NCBI RefSeq assembly: GCF_002934065.1
Contig: NZ_CP018049.1
Location: forward strand, 1,734,501 to 1,798,500
Source: Pseudomonas orientalis
GTDB lineage: Bacteria > Pseudomonadota > Gammaproteobacteria > Pseudomonadales > Pseudomonadaceae
Reading direction: 5' to 3'
DNA length: 64,000 nt
Part shown: piece after piece, positions 17,134-26,279 of the stretch
Layout: every line of letters starts with the position of its first letter
Numbering within the stretch: the stretch's first letter is position 1
Position numbers and translations under genes: made by a program
Notes under the pieces: model-generated
The model's input: only the letters and a program-made list of their open reading frames with translations
Told to the model about the DNA's origin: nothing
Database searches by the model: none

Positions 17134-17156
17134 ATCGGGGGCAAGCCCCCTCCCAC
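17134..17156. repeat. REP singlet (GTGGGAGG family)
   Basis: One inverted-orientation copy (ATCGGGGGCAAGCCCCC...) preceded by the doublet-type spacer TGTTGACTGATCCATTGCT. The left arm is not present. Confidence 0.85.
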
Positions 17157-17189
17157 ATTGGAACTGTGGTGGGGGCAAGATTGTGGGTG

Positions 17190-18377
17190 TTAGTTGCCGC
17201 CCTTCATGCGGCGGGCGATGAGGTAAAGGCCCAGGCCGATGAGGGCCGTTACGGCGCCGATGTAGCCGGTGCTGGTCCAGCCGAGCCCGGCCGTAATCGC
17301 CATGCCGCCAAGCCAAGGGCCCAGCGCATTCGCCAGGTTGAACGCCGCATGGTTGGACGCCGCCGCGAGGCTTGGGGCTTCGTGGGCGATGTCCATCAGG
17401 CGGATTTGCAGCGGCGCGGCCATGGCGATCATGGTGCCGACCAGGCCGATGCCCAGCAGTACGCTCCACAGTGAGCTGGCAGCGAAGGTGAAGAAAATCA
17501 GCACGGCCATCGACCACACCATGATCCAACCCACTGCCCGAAACTGCAGGCGATCAAACAGTTTGCCGCCGGCAATGTTGCCGATGATGCCGCCCACGCC
17601 AAATGCTGCCAGGCCAAACGGAATCCACTGCGGCGACACTTTGGTCACTTCCAGCATGGTCGGCGCCAGGTAGCTGAATACGCAGAACATGCCGGCGAAG
17701 CCGATCGCGCCGATGGACAGGGCCATCCAGACTTGAGGTTTGGTGAAGGCGCGCAGTTCTTTGCGCGGGTCGCTGCGTTCTTCGTCGTGGCGGTGTGGCA
17801 CGAATTGCCAGACCAGGGCGATGGTGAGCAGGGCGATCACGCTGACCAGGGCGAACGCCGAGCGCCAGCCCAGGTGTTGGCCGAGGAAGGTGGCGATGGG
17901 GTTGCCCAGCAGCATGGCCAGGGTCAGGCCCATCATGACGCGGGCCACGGCGCCGGCGCGTTTGTCGGTGGGCACCATGCTGGAGGCGACCACGGCGGCG
18001 ATGCCGAAGTAGGCGCCGTGGGGCAGGCCGCTGATAAAGCGGAAGGCCACCAGCGAACCGAAGGTGGGGGTGAAGGCGGTGGCGAAGTTGCCCAGGGCGT
18101 AGAGGCCCATCAGCAACAGCAGCATGTGTTTGCGCAGCAGCTTGGCGCCGAGGATGGCCAGCAGTGGGGCGCCGACCATCACGCCGAGGGCGTATGCGCT
18201 GATGGCGTGGCCGACTTGCGGTTCGCTCAAGCCCAGGTTCTGGGCGATGTCGGGCATCAGGCCCATGATGGCGAATTCGCCGGTGCCGATGGCGAACGCG
18301 CCCACGGCCATCGCGGCTTCCATTTTGGCGGCGCTGCGCGCGGGCAACAGGTGCCCGGTTGTTTGCTGGATAGACAT
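17190..18377 (-). CDS. MFS transporter, DHA1 (AraJ-like) family
   Basis: A 395-residue inner-membrane protein with 12 predicted TM helices. The N-terminal block GAFAIGTGEFAIMGLMPDIAQNLG and the FISGLPHGAYFGIAAVVASSMV segment are characteristic of the AraJ/YdhP-type DHA1 efflux group. It likely exports a small metabolite or drug by proton antiport; substrate unknown. The start MSIQQTTGHL at 18377 is preferred; the frame runs 12 codons further upstream. It is divergent from mqo across a 425-bp gap and has no adjacent dedicated regulator. Confidence 0.82.
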   Translation of the reverse strand: MSIQQTTGHLLPARSAAKMEAAMAVGAFAIGTGEFAIMGLMPDIAQNLGLSEPQVGHAISAYALGVMVGAPLLAILGAKLLRKHMLLLLMGLYALGNFATAFTPTFGSLVAFRFISGLPHGAYFGIAAVVASSMVPTDKRAGAVARVMMGLTLAMLLGNPIATFLGQHLGWRSAFALVSVIALLTIALVWQFVPHRHDEERSDPRKELRAFTKPQVWMALSIGAIGFAGMFCVFSYLAPTMLEVTKVSPQWIPFGLAAFGVGGIIGNIAGGKLFDRLQFRAVGWIMVWSMAVLIFFTFAASSLWSVLLGIGLVGTMIAMAAPLQIRLMDIAHEAPSLAAASNHAAFNLANALGPWLGGMAITAGLGWTSTGYIGAVTALIGLGLYLIARRMKGGN

Positions 18378-18802
18378 GGATCGCTCTGTTTGGATGAGGT
18401 GCACGAAAGACAATCGCCGATGCTACGCAGGCGACTGTGAAGGTGTCTAGAACAGCCGCAAGCACGAGAGTTCCGGCCCTGTGACCCCAGGTCGCGGTTG
18501 GCAGTCTTGACACTGGCGCGATAAAAGCTGCGATTTAGCGGTGTCAATCGGCCAAACGGCGCATAAACGCTGTTTGGCGTGATATTCTGCGCGCCGTCCT
18601 GGTCTAGGCTTTCCTTGGTGCGTACACCCGTATACGTCCCAGCGGTTGGTTGTCGCCCAGGTAGCTGAAGCCAATAATGATAAGAAGTCAGCGCAGAAGG
18701 GACATAACAGTGAGGTCGATCCATCGGCCTTGTGTGCCCACCCTGCAGCCTTGAACAATCAGGGGCGGTAGGGCGGATGGCGTTTTATCATAGGTGCTAC
18801 TG
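18378..18802. other. Intergenic region between the MFS gene and mqo
   Basis: A 425-bp region without a supported gene. It contains two spaced inverted repeats: TTGACAC (18507) with GTGTCAA (18541), and GCCAAAC (18551) with GTTTGGC (18572). These may be operators or RNA structure in the divergent promoter region. Confidence 0.45.
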
Positions 18803-20449
18803 ATGTTTAAAAAAGTAAACACTGCCCTGCTGGGGCTGGCTTTGTCGATGGGGATCACGTCCGTTCACGCGGAAGAGGCAAAGAAAGTCGATGTGCTGCT
18901 GATCGGCGGCGGCATCATGAGTGCGACCCTGGGTGTCTGGCTCAATGAGCTGGAACCGGACTGGTCGATGGAGATGGTCGAGCGCCTTGATGGCGTGGCC
19001 GAAGAAAGCTCCAACGGCTGGAACAACGCCGGTACCGGTCACTCGGCCCTGGCCGAGCTGAACTACACCCCGGAAGACAAGAACGGCAACGTTGAGATCC
19101 CTAAAGCGGTCGAGATCAACGAAGCGTTCCAGATCTCCCGTCAGTTCTGGTCCTGGCAAGTCCAGCAGGGCGTGTTGAAGAACCCGCGTTCGTTCATCAA
19201 CTCCACTCCGCACATGAGCTTTGTGTGGGGCGATGACAACATCAAGTTCCTGAAAAAGCGTTACGAAGCGCTGAAGGCGAGCCCGCTGTTCGCCGGCATG
19301 CAGTACTCCGAAGACCCGGCGCAGATCGCCAAGTGGGTCCCGCTGATGATGGAAGGGCGTGACCCCAACCAGAAAATCGCGGCCACCTGGAGCCCGATCG
19401 GCACCGACGTGAACTTTGGCGAGATCACCCGCCAGTTCGTTGCCCACCTGCAAACCACCCCCAAGTTCGACCTGAAACTGTCGAGCGAAGTGCAGGACAT
19501 CACCCGCAACGACGACGGTTCGTGGCGTGTGAGCTACAAAAATCTCAAAGACGGCACCAAGACTGAAACTGACGCCAAGTTCGTGTTCATCGGCGCCGGC
19601 GGCGGTGCCCTGCACCTGCTGCAAAAGTCTGGCATTCCTGAAGCCAAGGAATACGCCGGCTTCCCGGTTGGCGGCTCGTTCCTGGTGACCGATAACCCAA
19701 CCGTCGCCGAGCAGCACCTGGCCAAGGCCTACGGCAAGGCTTCGGTAGGTTCGCCACCGATGTCGGTTCCGCACCTGGACACCCGCGTGCTGGACGGCAA
19801 GCGCGTGATCCTGTTTGGCCCATTCGCCACCTTCTCGACCAAGTTCCTCAAGGAAGGCTCGTACCTGGACCTGCTGACCAGCACCACCACCCACAACATC
19901 TGGCCGATGACCAAGGTCGGTATTCGTGAATACCCACTGGTCGAGTACCTCGCCGGCCAACTGATGCTGTCCGATGACGACCGCTTCAAGGCGCTGCAGG
20001 AATACTTCCCGAACGCCAAGCAATCGGACTGGCGCCTGTGGCAAGCCGGCCAGCGTGTGCAGATCATCAAGCGTGACGAAGAGCAGGGCGGCGTCCTGAA
20101 ACTCGGTACCGAAGTGGTCAGCTCCGCCGACAACTCCATTGCCGGCCTGTTGGGTGCATCGCCAGGCGCGTCGACCGCAGCGCCGATCATGCTGACCGTG
20201 CTGCAAAAAGTCTTCAAGGACAAGGTAGCAAGCCCGGCCTGGCAGGAAAAACTGCACCAGATCGTGCCAAGCTACGGCACCAAGCTGAACGAAAGCCCTG
20301 AAGCGGTTGCCAAGGAATGGGCCTACACGGCCGGTGTGCTGCAACTGACGCCACCGCCAGCGATCCCGCAACTGGCTGCTCCACAGGCCACCGAGGCTGC
20401 CAAGCCTGCGGCTGAGCCGAGCAAGCCGGCGTCTGATCTGGCGCTGTAA
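18803..20449 (+). CDS. mqo: Malate:quinone oxidoreductase
   Basis: FAD enzyme that oxidises malate to oxaloacetate and passes electrons to quinone, bypassing NAD malate dehydrogenase. The 548-residue protein has the dinucleotide-binding motif [14 protein letters not shown] at about 31-44 and the Mqo signature [22 protein letters not shown]. The first 23 residues ([20 protein letters not shown], ending VHA) look like a cleavable Sec signal, odd for an enzyme normally peripheral on the cytoplasmic face. The C-terminal 30 residues form a Pro/Ala-rich tail. ATG at 18803 is chosen over an upstream CTG. Confidence 0.93.
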   Translation: MFKKVNTALLGLALSMGITSVHAEEAKKVDVLLIGGGIMSATLGVWLNELEPDWSMEMVERLDGVAEESSNGWNNAGTGHSALAELNYTPEDKNGNVEIPKAVEINEAFQISRQFWSWQVQQGVLKNPRSFINSTPHMSFVWGDDNIKFLKKRYEALKASPLFAGMQYSEDPAQIAKWVPLMMEGRDPNQKIAATWSPIGTDVNFGEITRQFVAHLQTTPKFDLKLSSEVQDITRNDDGSWRVSYKNLKDGTKTETDAKFVFIGAGGGALHLLQKSGIPEAKEYAGFPVGGSFLVTDNPTVAEQHLAKAYGKASVGSPPMSVPHLDTRVLDGKRVILFGPFATFSTKFLKEGSYLDLLTSTTTHNIWPMTKVGIREYPLVEYLAGQLMLSDDDRFKALQEYFPNAKQSDWRLWQAGQRVQIIKRDEEQGGVLKLGTEVVSSADNSIAGLLGASPGASTAAPIMLTVLQKVFKDKVASPAWQEKLHQIVPSYGTKLNESPEAVAKEWAYTAGVLQLTPPPAIPQLAAPQATEAAKPAAEPSKPASDLAL

Positions 20450-20462
20450 GTAAGGCTTAAGC

Positions 20463-20502
20463 AAAAGCCCGCTGAACCGGTGACGGTCAGCGGGCTTTTT
20501 TG
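20463..20502. terminator. Bidirectional intrinsic terminator after mqo
   Basis: AAAAGCCCGCTGA pairs with TCAGCGGGCTTTTTT around ACCGGTGACGG. It serves mqo and the convergent LysR gene. Confidence 0.88.
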
Positions 20503-20512
20503 TGTGCGGCGT

Positions 20513-21349
20513 TCAGACCCTGAAGTGCCTGACTTGCTCGTACAGATGCAGCGCCAGTGCATTAGCGGTGTCGCACAGCAGATACAGATGCTGGGCGGGG
20601 AGGGCCGGCAGTTGCGTGATGTGTCTCAGCCCTTCGCCCATGCGGCTTTCCTCCATCAGGCCCACGGCCACGCCGCTGCGCACGCAAGCCTCTACCGCCG
20701 ATGAGTTGGGGCTTTCCAGCAGTACGCGATGGTAAACCCCGTGATCTTTCAGCGCCTGTAACGCCGCCGCTCGATACGGGCAACCTGCGATGGGCACGGT
20801 GATGGGCAGCGGCGCGTTTGGCGGAGAACTGAACTGCTCGGCTGCCACCCATAGTGGTTGCACTGAGCCCAGGCGCTCACCCTGTGCCAGCGGCCGTGCG
20901 CTGACGGTGATTGCCAGGTCCAGTTGGTTTGCCGTGAACAGACTCAGCAGTTCGCCACTGGTGCGCGCTTCGATTTCCAGCTCCAGCAGCGGATTGTCGG
21001 TTATCAGTCGTGGCACAAATGCCTGGATGAAGGCGGGCGCGTAAGTGTCGGGCACACCCAGGCGGATCTTGCCCTGCATGCGCTGGGGCATCAGGGCGAT
21101 CAGAAGGCGATCGTGGCTTTTGAGAAATTCGCTGGTTTCGTCCAGCAGTTTTCTGCCGTACAGCGTCAGGTCCACGCCCTGGTTGCTGCGGCTGAACAGG
21201 CGCTGGCCGACCTGGTCTTCCAGTTTCTGAATCTGCGTGGTTACGGTGGAAGCGCTGCGGTGCACATGTTCGGCGGCTTCGTTGAAGCGACCAAAGCGCG
21301 CGACGGCATGAAACGTACGCAGTAGATCGATATTCAGTTGTCTGGCCAT
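20513..21349 (-). CDS. LysR-family transcriptional regulator
   Basis: A 278-residue regulator with an N-terminal winged HTH (LLRTFHAVARFGRFNEAAEHVHRSASTVTTQIQKLEDQ) and a periplasmic-binding-like effector domain from about residue 92. It is divergent from the EamA transporter gene with 99 bp between starts, the usual layout for a LysR protein controlling its neighbour, so that gene is the likely target. The inducer is unknown. It is slightly shorter than the common 295-310 residue range but lacks no obvious segment. Confidence 0.85.
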   Translation of the reverse strand: MARQLNIDLLRTFHAVARFGRFNEAAEHVHRSASTVTTQIQKLEDQVGQRLFSRSNQGVDLTLYGRKLLDETSEFLKSHDRLLIALMPQRMQGKIRLGVPDTYAPAFIQAFVPRLITDNPLLELEIEARTSGELLSLFTANQLDLAITVSARPLAQGERLGSVQPLWVAAEQFSSPPNAPLPITVPIAGCPYRAAALQALKDHGVYHRVLLESPNSSAVEACVRSGVAVGLMEESRMGEGLRHITQLPALPAQHLYLLCDTANALALHLYEQVRHFRV

Positions 21350-21448
21350 GGTTCGACTTCTACGGATTGATGGTGCAGGTTATTCAAATATACAGAAGAG
21401 TCTCCTGTCCCTAGCCTTGAAGTCAATCGACTAAGGCTGGAGGGCTGC

Positions 21449-22348
21449 ATGAAGCGATCAACCCTGGGATTGCTGCTGTTGCAAGGGGCGTTTGTCCTGT
21501 CATGGAGTTCGGGCTATATCGGCGCCAAGCTCGGCACTCAGGAAGGCGGTGCGTTCAACCTGCTGTTCTGGCGATTCCTGATGGTATCGCTGTGCCTGGG
21601 GCTGTTCCTGAACGTCAGGCTGTTGAAGGTTTCATGGGCGCAGATCCGCCACTACGCGGTGATCGGTTGCCTGTCGCAGTTTCTGTACCTGAGTTGCCTC
21701 TATGTGGCGATCCAGAACGGTTTGCCGCCAGGCATTGCGGCAATCATCGCGGCGATGCAGCCGTTGATGACCGCAGCATTGTCGACGGGCAGCGCCACCG
21801 AGCGCAGCGGCGGTTGGCAATGGGTGGGGCTCGTGATCAGCTTTGCCGGTGTGGCAATTGTGATCGCCGGGCAGTACAGCAATAGCGCAACCGAGGTAGG
21901 CCTGGCCATGTATGGGCTGCCACTGGTCTCGGCGCTGGGGCTGACCCTGGCGACGCTGTACGAACGTCGTTCGGTGCAGAGCGAGAATGTCGGTTTGCTC
22001 ATACCGCTGTTTATCCAATCGCTGCTGAGCCTGATCGGTTTCACCGGCGCTGTGTTGTACACCGATACCTTGAGCATTCCCCATGACACCGACGTACTGG
22101 TTTCGATTGCGTGGTTGACGGTGTTTTCCACCTTTGCCGCTTACTTAAGCCTGTGGCAACTGCTGCGTGTGATGACGGCCACCCAGGTTGCCGCGTTGGT
22201 CTACCTGGAGCCTCCGGTCACCCTCGTATGGGCGGCGTTGATGTTCGGCGACAGGATTCATGCCTCGACCTACGCTGGCATCGTCGTGGTCATTGCCGGG
22301 CTGGTTTTATTACGCCTGAAGCGACCGACCGTCGAGTGCACGTCTTGA
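21449..22348 (+). CDS. EamA/DMT-family transporter
   Basis: A 299-residue membrane protein with ten predicted TM helices in two EamA repeats. N-terminal WSSGYIGAKLG and the second-repeat end PPVTLVWAALMFGDRIHASTYAGIVVVIAGLVLL are characteristic. It is probably an exporter of amino acids or related metabolites; the substrate cannot be read from sequence. It is divergent from the LysR gene that is probably its regulator. The start has CTGGAGGG 8 bp upstream. Confidence 0.85.
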   Translation: MKRSTLGLLLLQGAFVLSWSSGYIGAKLGTQEGGAFNLLFWRFLMVSLCLGLFLNVRLLKVSWAQIRHYAVIGCLSQFLYLSCLYVAIQNGLPPGIAAIIAAMQPLMTAALSTGSATERSGGWQWVGLVISFAGVAIVIAGQYSNSATEVGLAMYGLPLVSALGLTLATLYERRSVQSENVGLLIPLFIQSLLSLIGFTGAVLYTDTLSIPHDTDVLVSIAWLTVFSTFAAYLSLWQLLRVMTATQVAALVYLEPPVTLVWAALMFGDRIHASTYAGIVVVIAGLVLLRLKRPTVECTS

Positions 22349-22480
22349 GGCCGGTGGGTTCAGCAATCTGACAGACATCTCCTGTTAAAAATAAACCATG
22401 CCCAAGCAGGAGGCCTGGTTGCAACAAAGGAGGATTTCTTACTGATACAGGTGCGGGGCGATTAGGCCCGAGGGTTTTGT

Positions 22481-22810
22481 ATGTTGCTACGTTATGCGGC
22501 AATGGCGGCGGTAGTCGTCGCAGCATCCGGGTGTGTGCAAGAGCGTGTCGTGCATGAGCGCAGACCGGTACAACATGAGTATGTAGAAGTTGTTGCACCG
22601 CAGCCGCCGCCCGTACAGGTGATCGAAGTCGAACCACCGGTACGCGAAGGTTATATCTGGTCACGCGGTTACTGGCGCTGGCAAGGCGGGCGCTATGTGG
22701 CGGTGCACGGCCACTGGGAGCCGGTGCGCGAGGGTTATCGCTATGTGCATCCGCATTGGGTACAGCGCAATGACGGGTATCACTGGCAGGTCGGTGGCTG
22801 GATTCGTTGA
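22481..22810 (+). CDS. YXWGXW-repeat-type lipoprotein
   Basis: A 109-residue protein. The signal peptide ends in the lipobox ASGC (Cys18). A Pro/Val/Glu-rich spacer follows, and then repeats in the WXXGXW/YXWGXW style: YIWSRGYWRWQGGRYVAVHG, HWEPVREGYRYVHPHW, YHWQVGGW. Proteins with these aromatic repeats are periplasmic or outer-membrane lipoproteins of unknown function, some linked to envelope or biofilm genes. It is monocistronic. Confidence 0.78.
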   Translation: MLLRYAAMAAVVVAASGCVQERVVHERRPVQHEYVEVVAPQPPPVQVIEVEPPVREGYIWSRGYWRWQGGRYVAVHGHWEPVREGYRYVHPHWVQRNDGYHWQVGGWIR

Positions 22811-22838
22811 CCGAGCGTCCTCTCCTGCAAAAGACGGC

Positions 22839-23234
22839 CTAGCCGATACGTTTCATACCCGTCGCCTTGACCGCATTCAGGTCGAAGGTGGCGGTGTACT
22901 CGCAACCCGCCGCGTGGGCGCAGCGTTCGATCAGACAGTCGGCAAAGTCTGCGGTGTTTGCCACGAACTTGCGCAGGGCCTGCCAGATGATATCCGCGTG
23001 CTCAACCGTGAGCTCGCGAGTGTGCAGCAGGGTTTCCAGCACCATCACCACATCGCTTTTGGCCGACGCATAGCAGGACTGCAGGACCCACACCAACTCC
23101 ACAACGGTCACCAGGCTGACAAAACCCGGTGATGCGGCGGTGAGTGATTCGATCAGTCTGGACGCCTTGGCTGACTGCATGGGCTCGTCCTGGGTGACGT
23201 AGCGCACCAGCACGTTGGTATCCAGGCCGATCAT
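22839..23234 (-). CDS. PIN-domain ribonuclease toxin (VapC-like)
   Basis: A 131-residue PIN domain. The acidic residues of the metal site are visible: D5 in IGLDTNVLVRY, Glu in TVVELVWVL, Asp in ANTADFADCLI and Asp in ATFDLNAVK. VapC-type toxins cut tRNA or rRNA when not bound by antitoxin. It overlaps the antitoxin gene by 4 bp (ATGA), with antitoxin first, the normal VapBC order. The AbrB-type partner is of the SpoVT/MazE fold. Confidence 0.87.
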   Translation of the reverse strand: MIGLDTNVLVRYVTQDEPMQSAKASRLIESLTAASPGFVSLVTVVELVWVLQSCYASAKSDVVMVLETLLHTRELTVEHADIIWQALRKFVANTADFADCLIERCAHAAGCEYTATFDLNAVKATGMKRIG

Positions 23235-23473
23235 CTGGCGTTTGCTCCCCGGGCCGCGATGGCCTGGTTCATGTCCTCGATGGACACAGCAGTGGCAGGC
23301 TTGGTGATCAGTCCCTTGAGGTCGGTGACGGTTTTACTGGCGGCGATCATGGAAAACTTGCCGTCTTCCATTTCGACGAATTCCACCCGGTCGCCTGTTT
23401 CCAGGCCGAGGGCTGTCCTCACCTGGACGGGGATGGTGATTTGCCCTTTTGAAGTCAGTGTGGCGGTCGCCAT
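23231..23473 (-). CDS. AbrB/MazE-fold antitoxin (VapB-like)
   Basis: An 80-residue protein starting MATATLTSKGQITIPVQVRTALGLETGDRVEFV, the swapped-hairpin AbrB DNA-binding motif, with a C-terminal tail (DMNQAIAARG) to block the toxin. The ATG at 23473 has GGAGAG 6 bp upstream. An in-frame ATG at 23488 would add MESFT and also has an AAGGA site, so the start is uncertain. The perfect inverted repeat at 23495-23518 lies just upstream and is the likely autoregulatory operator. Confidence 0.82.
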   Translation of the reverse strand: MATATLTSKGQITIPVQVRTALGLETGDRVEFVEMEDGKFSMIAASKTVTDLKGLITKPATAVSIEDMNQAIAARGANAR

Positions 23474-23494
23474 AGTGAAGCTCTCCATCGTGAT

Positions 23495-23518
23495 ATTCCT
23501 TACCTTAGGGTAAGGAAT
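23495..23518. promoter_or_regulatory. Perfect 10-bp inverted repeat upstream of the antitoxin gene
   Basis: ATTCCTTACC-TTAG-GGTAAGGAAT, both arms exact. It lies 22 bp upstream of the antitoxin start and overlaps the AAGGA that would serve the alternative start. AbrB-fold antitoxins bind such palindromes, so this is a strong candidate operator. Confidence 0.65.
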
Positions 23519-23657
23519 GATGGAGGACAATATCCGTTGGTCCATAGGTTGCTCGAAGGTGGGGGTGAGTCGGTACTGAAACCCTAGACCGGACTCTCGA
23601 TTCCCACACCTTCGGCCATGGGCCAAACCGATACAAACTATGACCGACCGCGCCCGT

Positions 23658-25031
23658 TCACTGCACCACGCGATAGCACGGCACATAGGCCGCGCTGCCC
23701 GGCAGCTTCATGCGGTGCTGGGCGACAAACGCTTTGAGCAGCTCGTCCAGCGGTTTCATGATCGCCGGGTCGCCGTGAATTTCGTACGGGCCGTTTTCTT
23801 CAATCAGGCGAATACCGTTGTCCTTCACGTTACCTGCCACGATTCCCGAGAACGCGCGACGTAGGTTCGCTGCCAGTTCATGGGGCGGCAGCGCATGACT
23901 CAGTTGCAGACTGGCCATGTTTTCGTGGGTCGGGTCGAAGGGACGCTGGAAACCTTCGTCGATCTTCAACAGCCAGTTGAAGTGGAACGCGTCGTTGCGC
24001 TCGCGACGGAACTGTTTGACCGCCTTGAGACCTGTGGTCATCTGGCGCGCGACTTCGGCCGGATCGTCGATGATGATCTGATAATGCTTCTGCGCCGCTT
24101 CGCCGAGGGTAGCGCCGACGAACGCGTGCAGTTGTTCCAGGTAAGGGGCCGCATGCTTGGGCCCGGTCAGCACCACCGGGAACGGCAGGTCGCGGTTGTC
24201 CGGGTGCATCAGGATGCCCAGCAGGTAGAGGAATTCCTCGGCGGTGCCGGCGCCGCCGGGGAAGATGATGATGCCGTGGCCGACACGCACGAAAGCTTCC
24301 AGGCGTTTCTCGATGTCCGGCAGGATCACCAGCTCGTTGACGATCGGGTTGGGTGCTTCGGCGGCAATGATGCCCGGCTCGGTCAAGCCCAGGTAGCGGC
24401 CACCGGTGATGCGTTGTTTGGCGTGGGAAATGGTCGCGCCTTTCATCGGCCCTTTCATGACGCCGGGGCCGCAGCCGGTGCATACGTCAAGACTGCGCAG
24501 GCCCAGTTCGTGCCCGACTTTCTTGGTGTATTTGTATTCTTCGGTGTTGATCGAGTGGCCACCCCAGCACACCACGATCTTCGGCTCGACACCCGCGCGC
24601 AGCGTACGGGCGTTGCGCAGCAGGTGGAACACGTAGTCGGTGATGCCCTGGGAGTTGCTCAGGTCGATGCGCTGGCTGTCCAGCTCGTTCTCGGTATAGA
24701 CGATGTCACGCAAGGCGCTGAACAGCATTTCGCGGGTGCTGGCGATCATCTCGCCATCGACGAAGGCATCGGCCGGGGCGTTGAGCAGTTCCAGGCGTAC
24801 GCCGCGGTCCTGCTGATGGATGCGCACTTCAAAATCTTTGTAGGCGTCGAGGATGGTCTTGGCGTTGTCGATATGCGCGCCGGTATTCAGGATCGCCAGG
24901 GCGCATTGGCGAAACAGGGCGTAGACGCTGCCGCTGCCGGCTTCACTGAGTTGCTGGACTTCACGTTGGGACAGGGTTTCGAGGCTGCCCTTGGGGCTGA
25001 CGGAGGCATTGATGACTTGACGTTGGGGCAT
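23658..25031 (-). CDS. ppnN: Nucleotide 5'-monophosphate nucleosidase PpnN
   Basis: A 457-residue protein of the LOG/YgdH family. It cleaves purine and pyrimidine nucleoside monophosphates to the base and ribose-5-phosphate and in E. coli is controlled by (p)ppGpp. The catalytic/binding motif PGGAGTAEEFLYLLG is present, preceded by CTGCGPGVMKGPMKGA. Flanking N- and C-terminal domains match PpnN length rather than the short LOG enzymes. Start MPQRQVINAS at 25031 has GGAATC 3-8 bp upstream; the frame extends 27 codons further upstream without similarity. Confidence 0.92.
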   Translation of the reverse strand: MPQRQVINASVSPKGSLETLSQREVQQLSEAGSGSVYALFRQCALAILNTGAHIDNAKTILDAYKDFEVRIHQQDRGVRLELLNAPADAFVDGEMIASTREMLFSALRDIVYTENELDSQRIDLSNSQGITDYVFHLLRNARTLRAGVEPKIVVCWGGHSINTEEYKYTKKVGHELGLRSLDVCTGCGPGVMKGPMKGATISHAKQRITGGRYLGLTEPGIIAAEAPNPIVNELVILPDIEKRLEAFVRVGHGIIIFPGGAGTAEEFLYLLGILMHPDNRDLPFPVVLTGPKHAAPYLEQLHAFVGATLGEAAQKHYQIIIDDPAEVARQMTTGLKAVKQFRRERNDAFHFNWLLKIDEGFQRPFDPTHENMASLQLSHALPPHELAANLRRAFSGIVAGNVKDNGIRLIEENGPYEIHGDPAIMKPLDELLKAFVAQHRMKLPGSAAYVPCYRVVQ

Positions 25032-25180
25032 TCTGATTCCTTGAAAGCACAGCCACCGCATCCACGACAGGCGCGGTGGCTTGAGAATGATGGGCGCCGT
25101 ATACGGTCGCACGAGACGGTTATTTACCTCAGGCGCAAGGCCGAGCGCAAATACCGTCCAGCACCATCATGCCGCAGAAC

Positions 25181-26005
25181 TTACTGGATCAGCTTCCAGT
25201 TTTTGTAGAAAACCCGACGCAGGGTAAACACCAGGCCGGCAAAGCCCGCGATCACGGCGTTAAGCACCGAGGGCACCCGGGTGGGCCGCACGATATCAAT
25301 GAACAGGCAGTAACGTTTCGCATCGTTTTTGTTGAAAGACGCATGCATCAGCGTGTCATCGAAGATAAACAGCGGGTCGTCGTGCCAGTAGTGCTTGTAC
25401 TTGCCCACTTGGATATACACGCCTTCGTGGTGCGGCGCCGGCGCCATGTTGTAGAGCACGCGGAACATCATGCGCAGGGGGCCGAAGTGGAACGACGTCG
25501 AGCGATTCTCGTTGAACACCGACACGCCGATGGTCTTCACGTAGGGCAGTTTCTTGCGCAGTTGCGGGATATCCAGGGCGGTTTCGATGGGGCGGCCGTA
25601 CCACTGGAAAAACAGCATGCCGCGTTTCTTCTCGGCCATGCGTGCGTCCAGGTAACCGATGATTTCTTCCTTGCGGGCCATGGCGTCATCGATCACCTGT
25701 TGCAGGTCCTCGCGCCAGGCGGGCGGCAGGTCTTGCATCGTGTAGACATGTCGGTTGCGCCTGCTCAACAGGTCGAACAGGGTGTTGAACGGCGCCAGGA
25801 TCCAGGTGTTGCGACCGTTGCCGACGAAATATTTCTTGATGGTGTCGCGGTCGTACAGGCCATTGCGCAAGAAGTCATAAACGCCGCAGCACAGCACCAG
25901 CAGCAGGAAAACCAGGCTGATATGCGGAAAAACCTCGATAAACAGCAGAACGCCGAGCGCCCAGGCGAGGGATATCAGCTTTTTGCCAACCGCATTTTTG
26001 CTCAT
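25181..26005 (-). CDS. lpxO: Lipid A hydroxylase LpxO-like (Asp/Asn beta-hydroxylase family)
   Basis: A 274-residue Fe(II)/2-oxoglutarate dioxygenase of the LpxO type, which adds a 2-hydroxyl to a lipid A acyl chain. Two TM helices lie at the N-terminus (about 12-45), placing it in the inner membrane. The catalytic region shows STSFHFGPLR, HHEGVYIQVG and HDDPLFIFDDTLMHASFN with the expected iron-binding His/Asp and a later Arg in VRPTR. A C-terminal hydrophobic helix (VIAGFAGLVF) is also seen. The start MSKNAVGKKL at 26005 is preferred over an upstream start. Symbol by family resemblance. Confidence 0.8.
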   Translation of the reverse strand: MSKNAVGKKLISLAWALGVLLFIEVFPHISLVFLLLVLCCGVYDFLRNGLYDRDTIKKYFVGNGRNTWILAPFNTLFDLLSRRNRHVYTMQDLPPAWREDLQQVIDDAMARKEEIIGYLDARMAEKKRGMLFFQWYGRPIETALDIPQLRKKLPYVKTIGVSVFNENRSTSFHFGPLRMMFRVLYNMAPAPHHEGVYIQVGKYKHYWHDDPLFIFDDTLMHASFNKNDAKRYCLFIDIVRPTRVPSVLNAVIAGFAGLVFTLRRVFYKNWKLIQ

Positions 26006-26279
26006 GTAACCTGGCTCCAGATATGAAACATATTGAAACAATATCGTCATGATAAGGCTTTATGGCGCGTACAGGCGTTTTTAAATGGAGTGAAATTGTT
26101 AAGTCCTCTCAAAATTTGTAACGGTTGCCAGGCCAGGCCGGCGCCTTGTGGATTGAATTTTGAGAACGCAAGATTTGCGACTATCGTGACGCTTCGGATT
26201 TTCGGACGTCATAGACCGGTACGATTGAAGTTGAATGGCCACCATTGGCCTTCGGCACCTTGGAAGAGGCAGAATTTTT

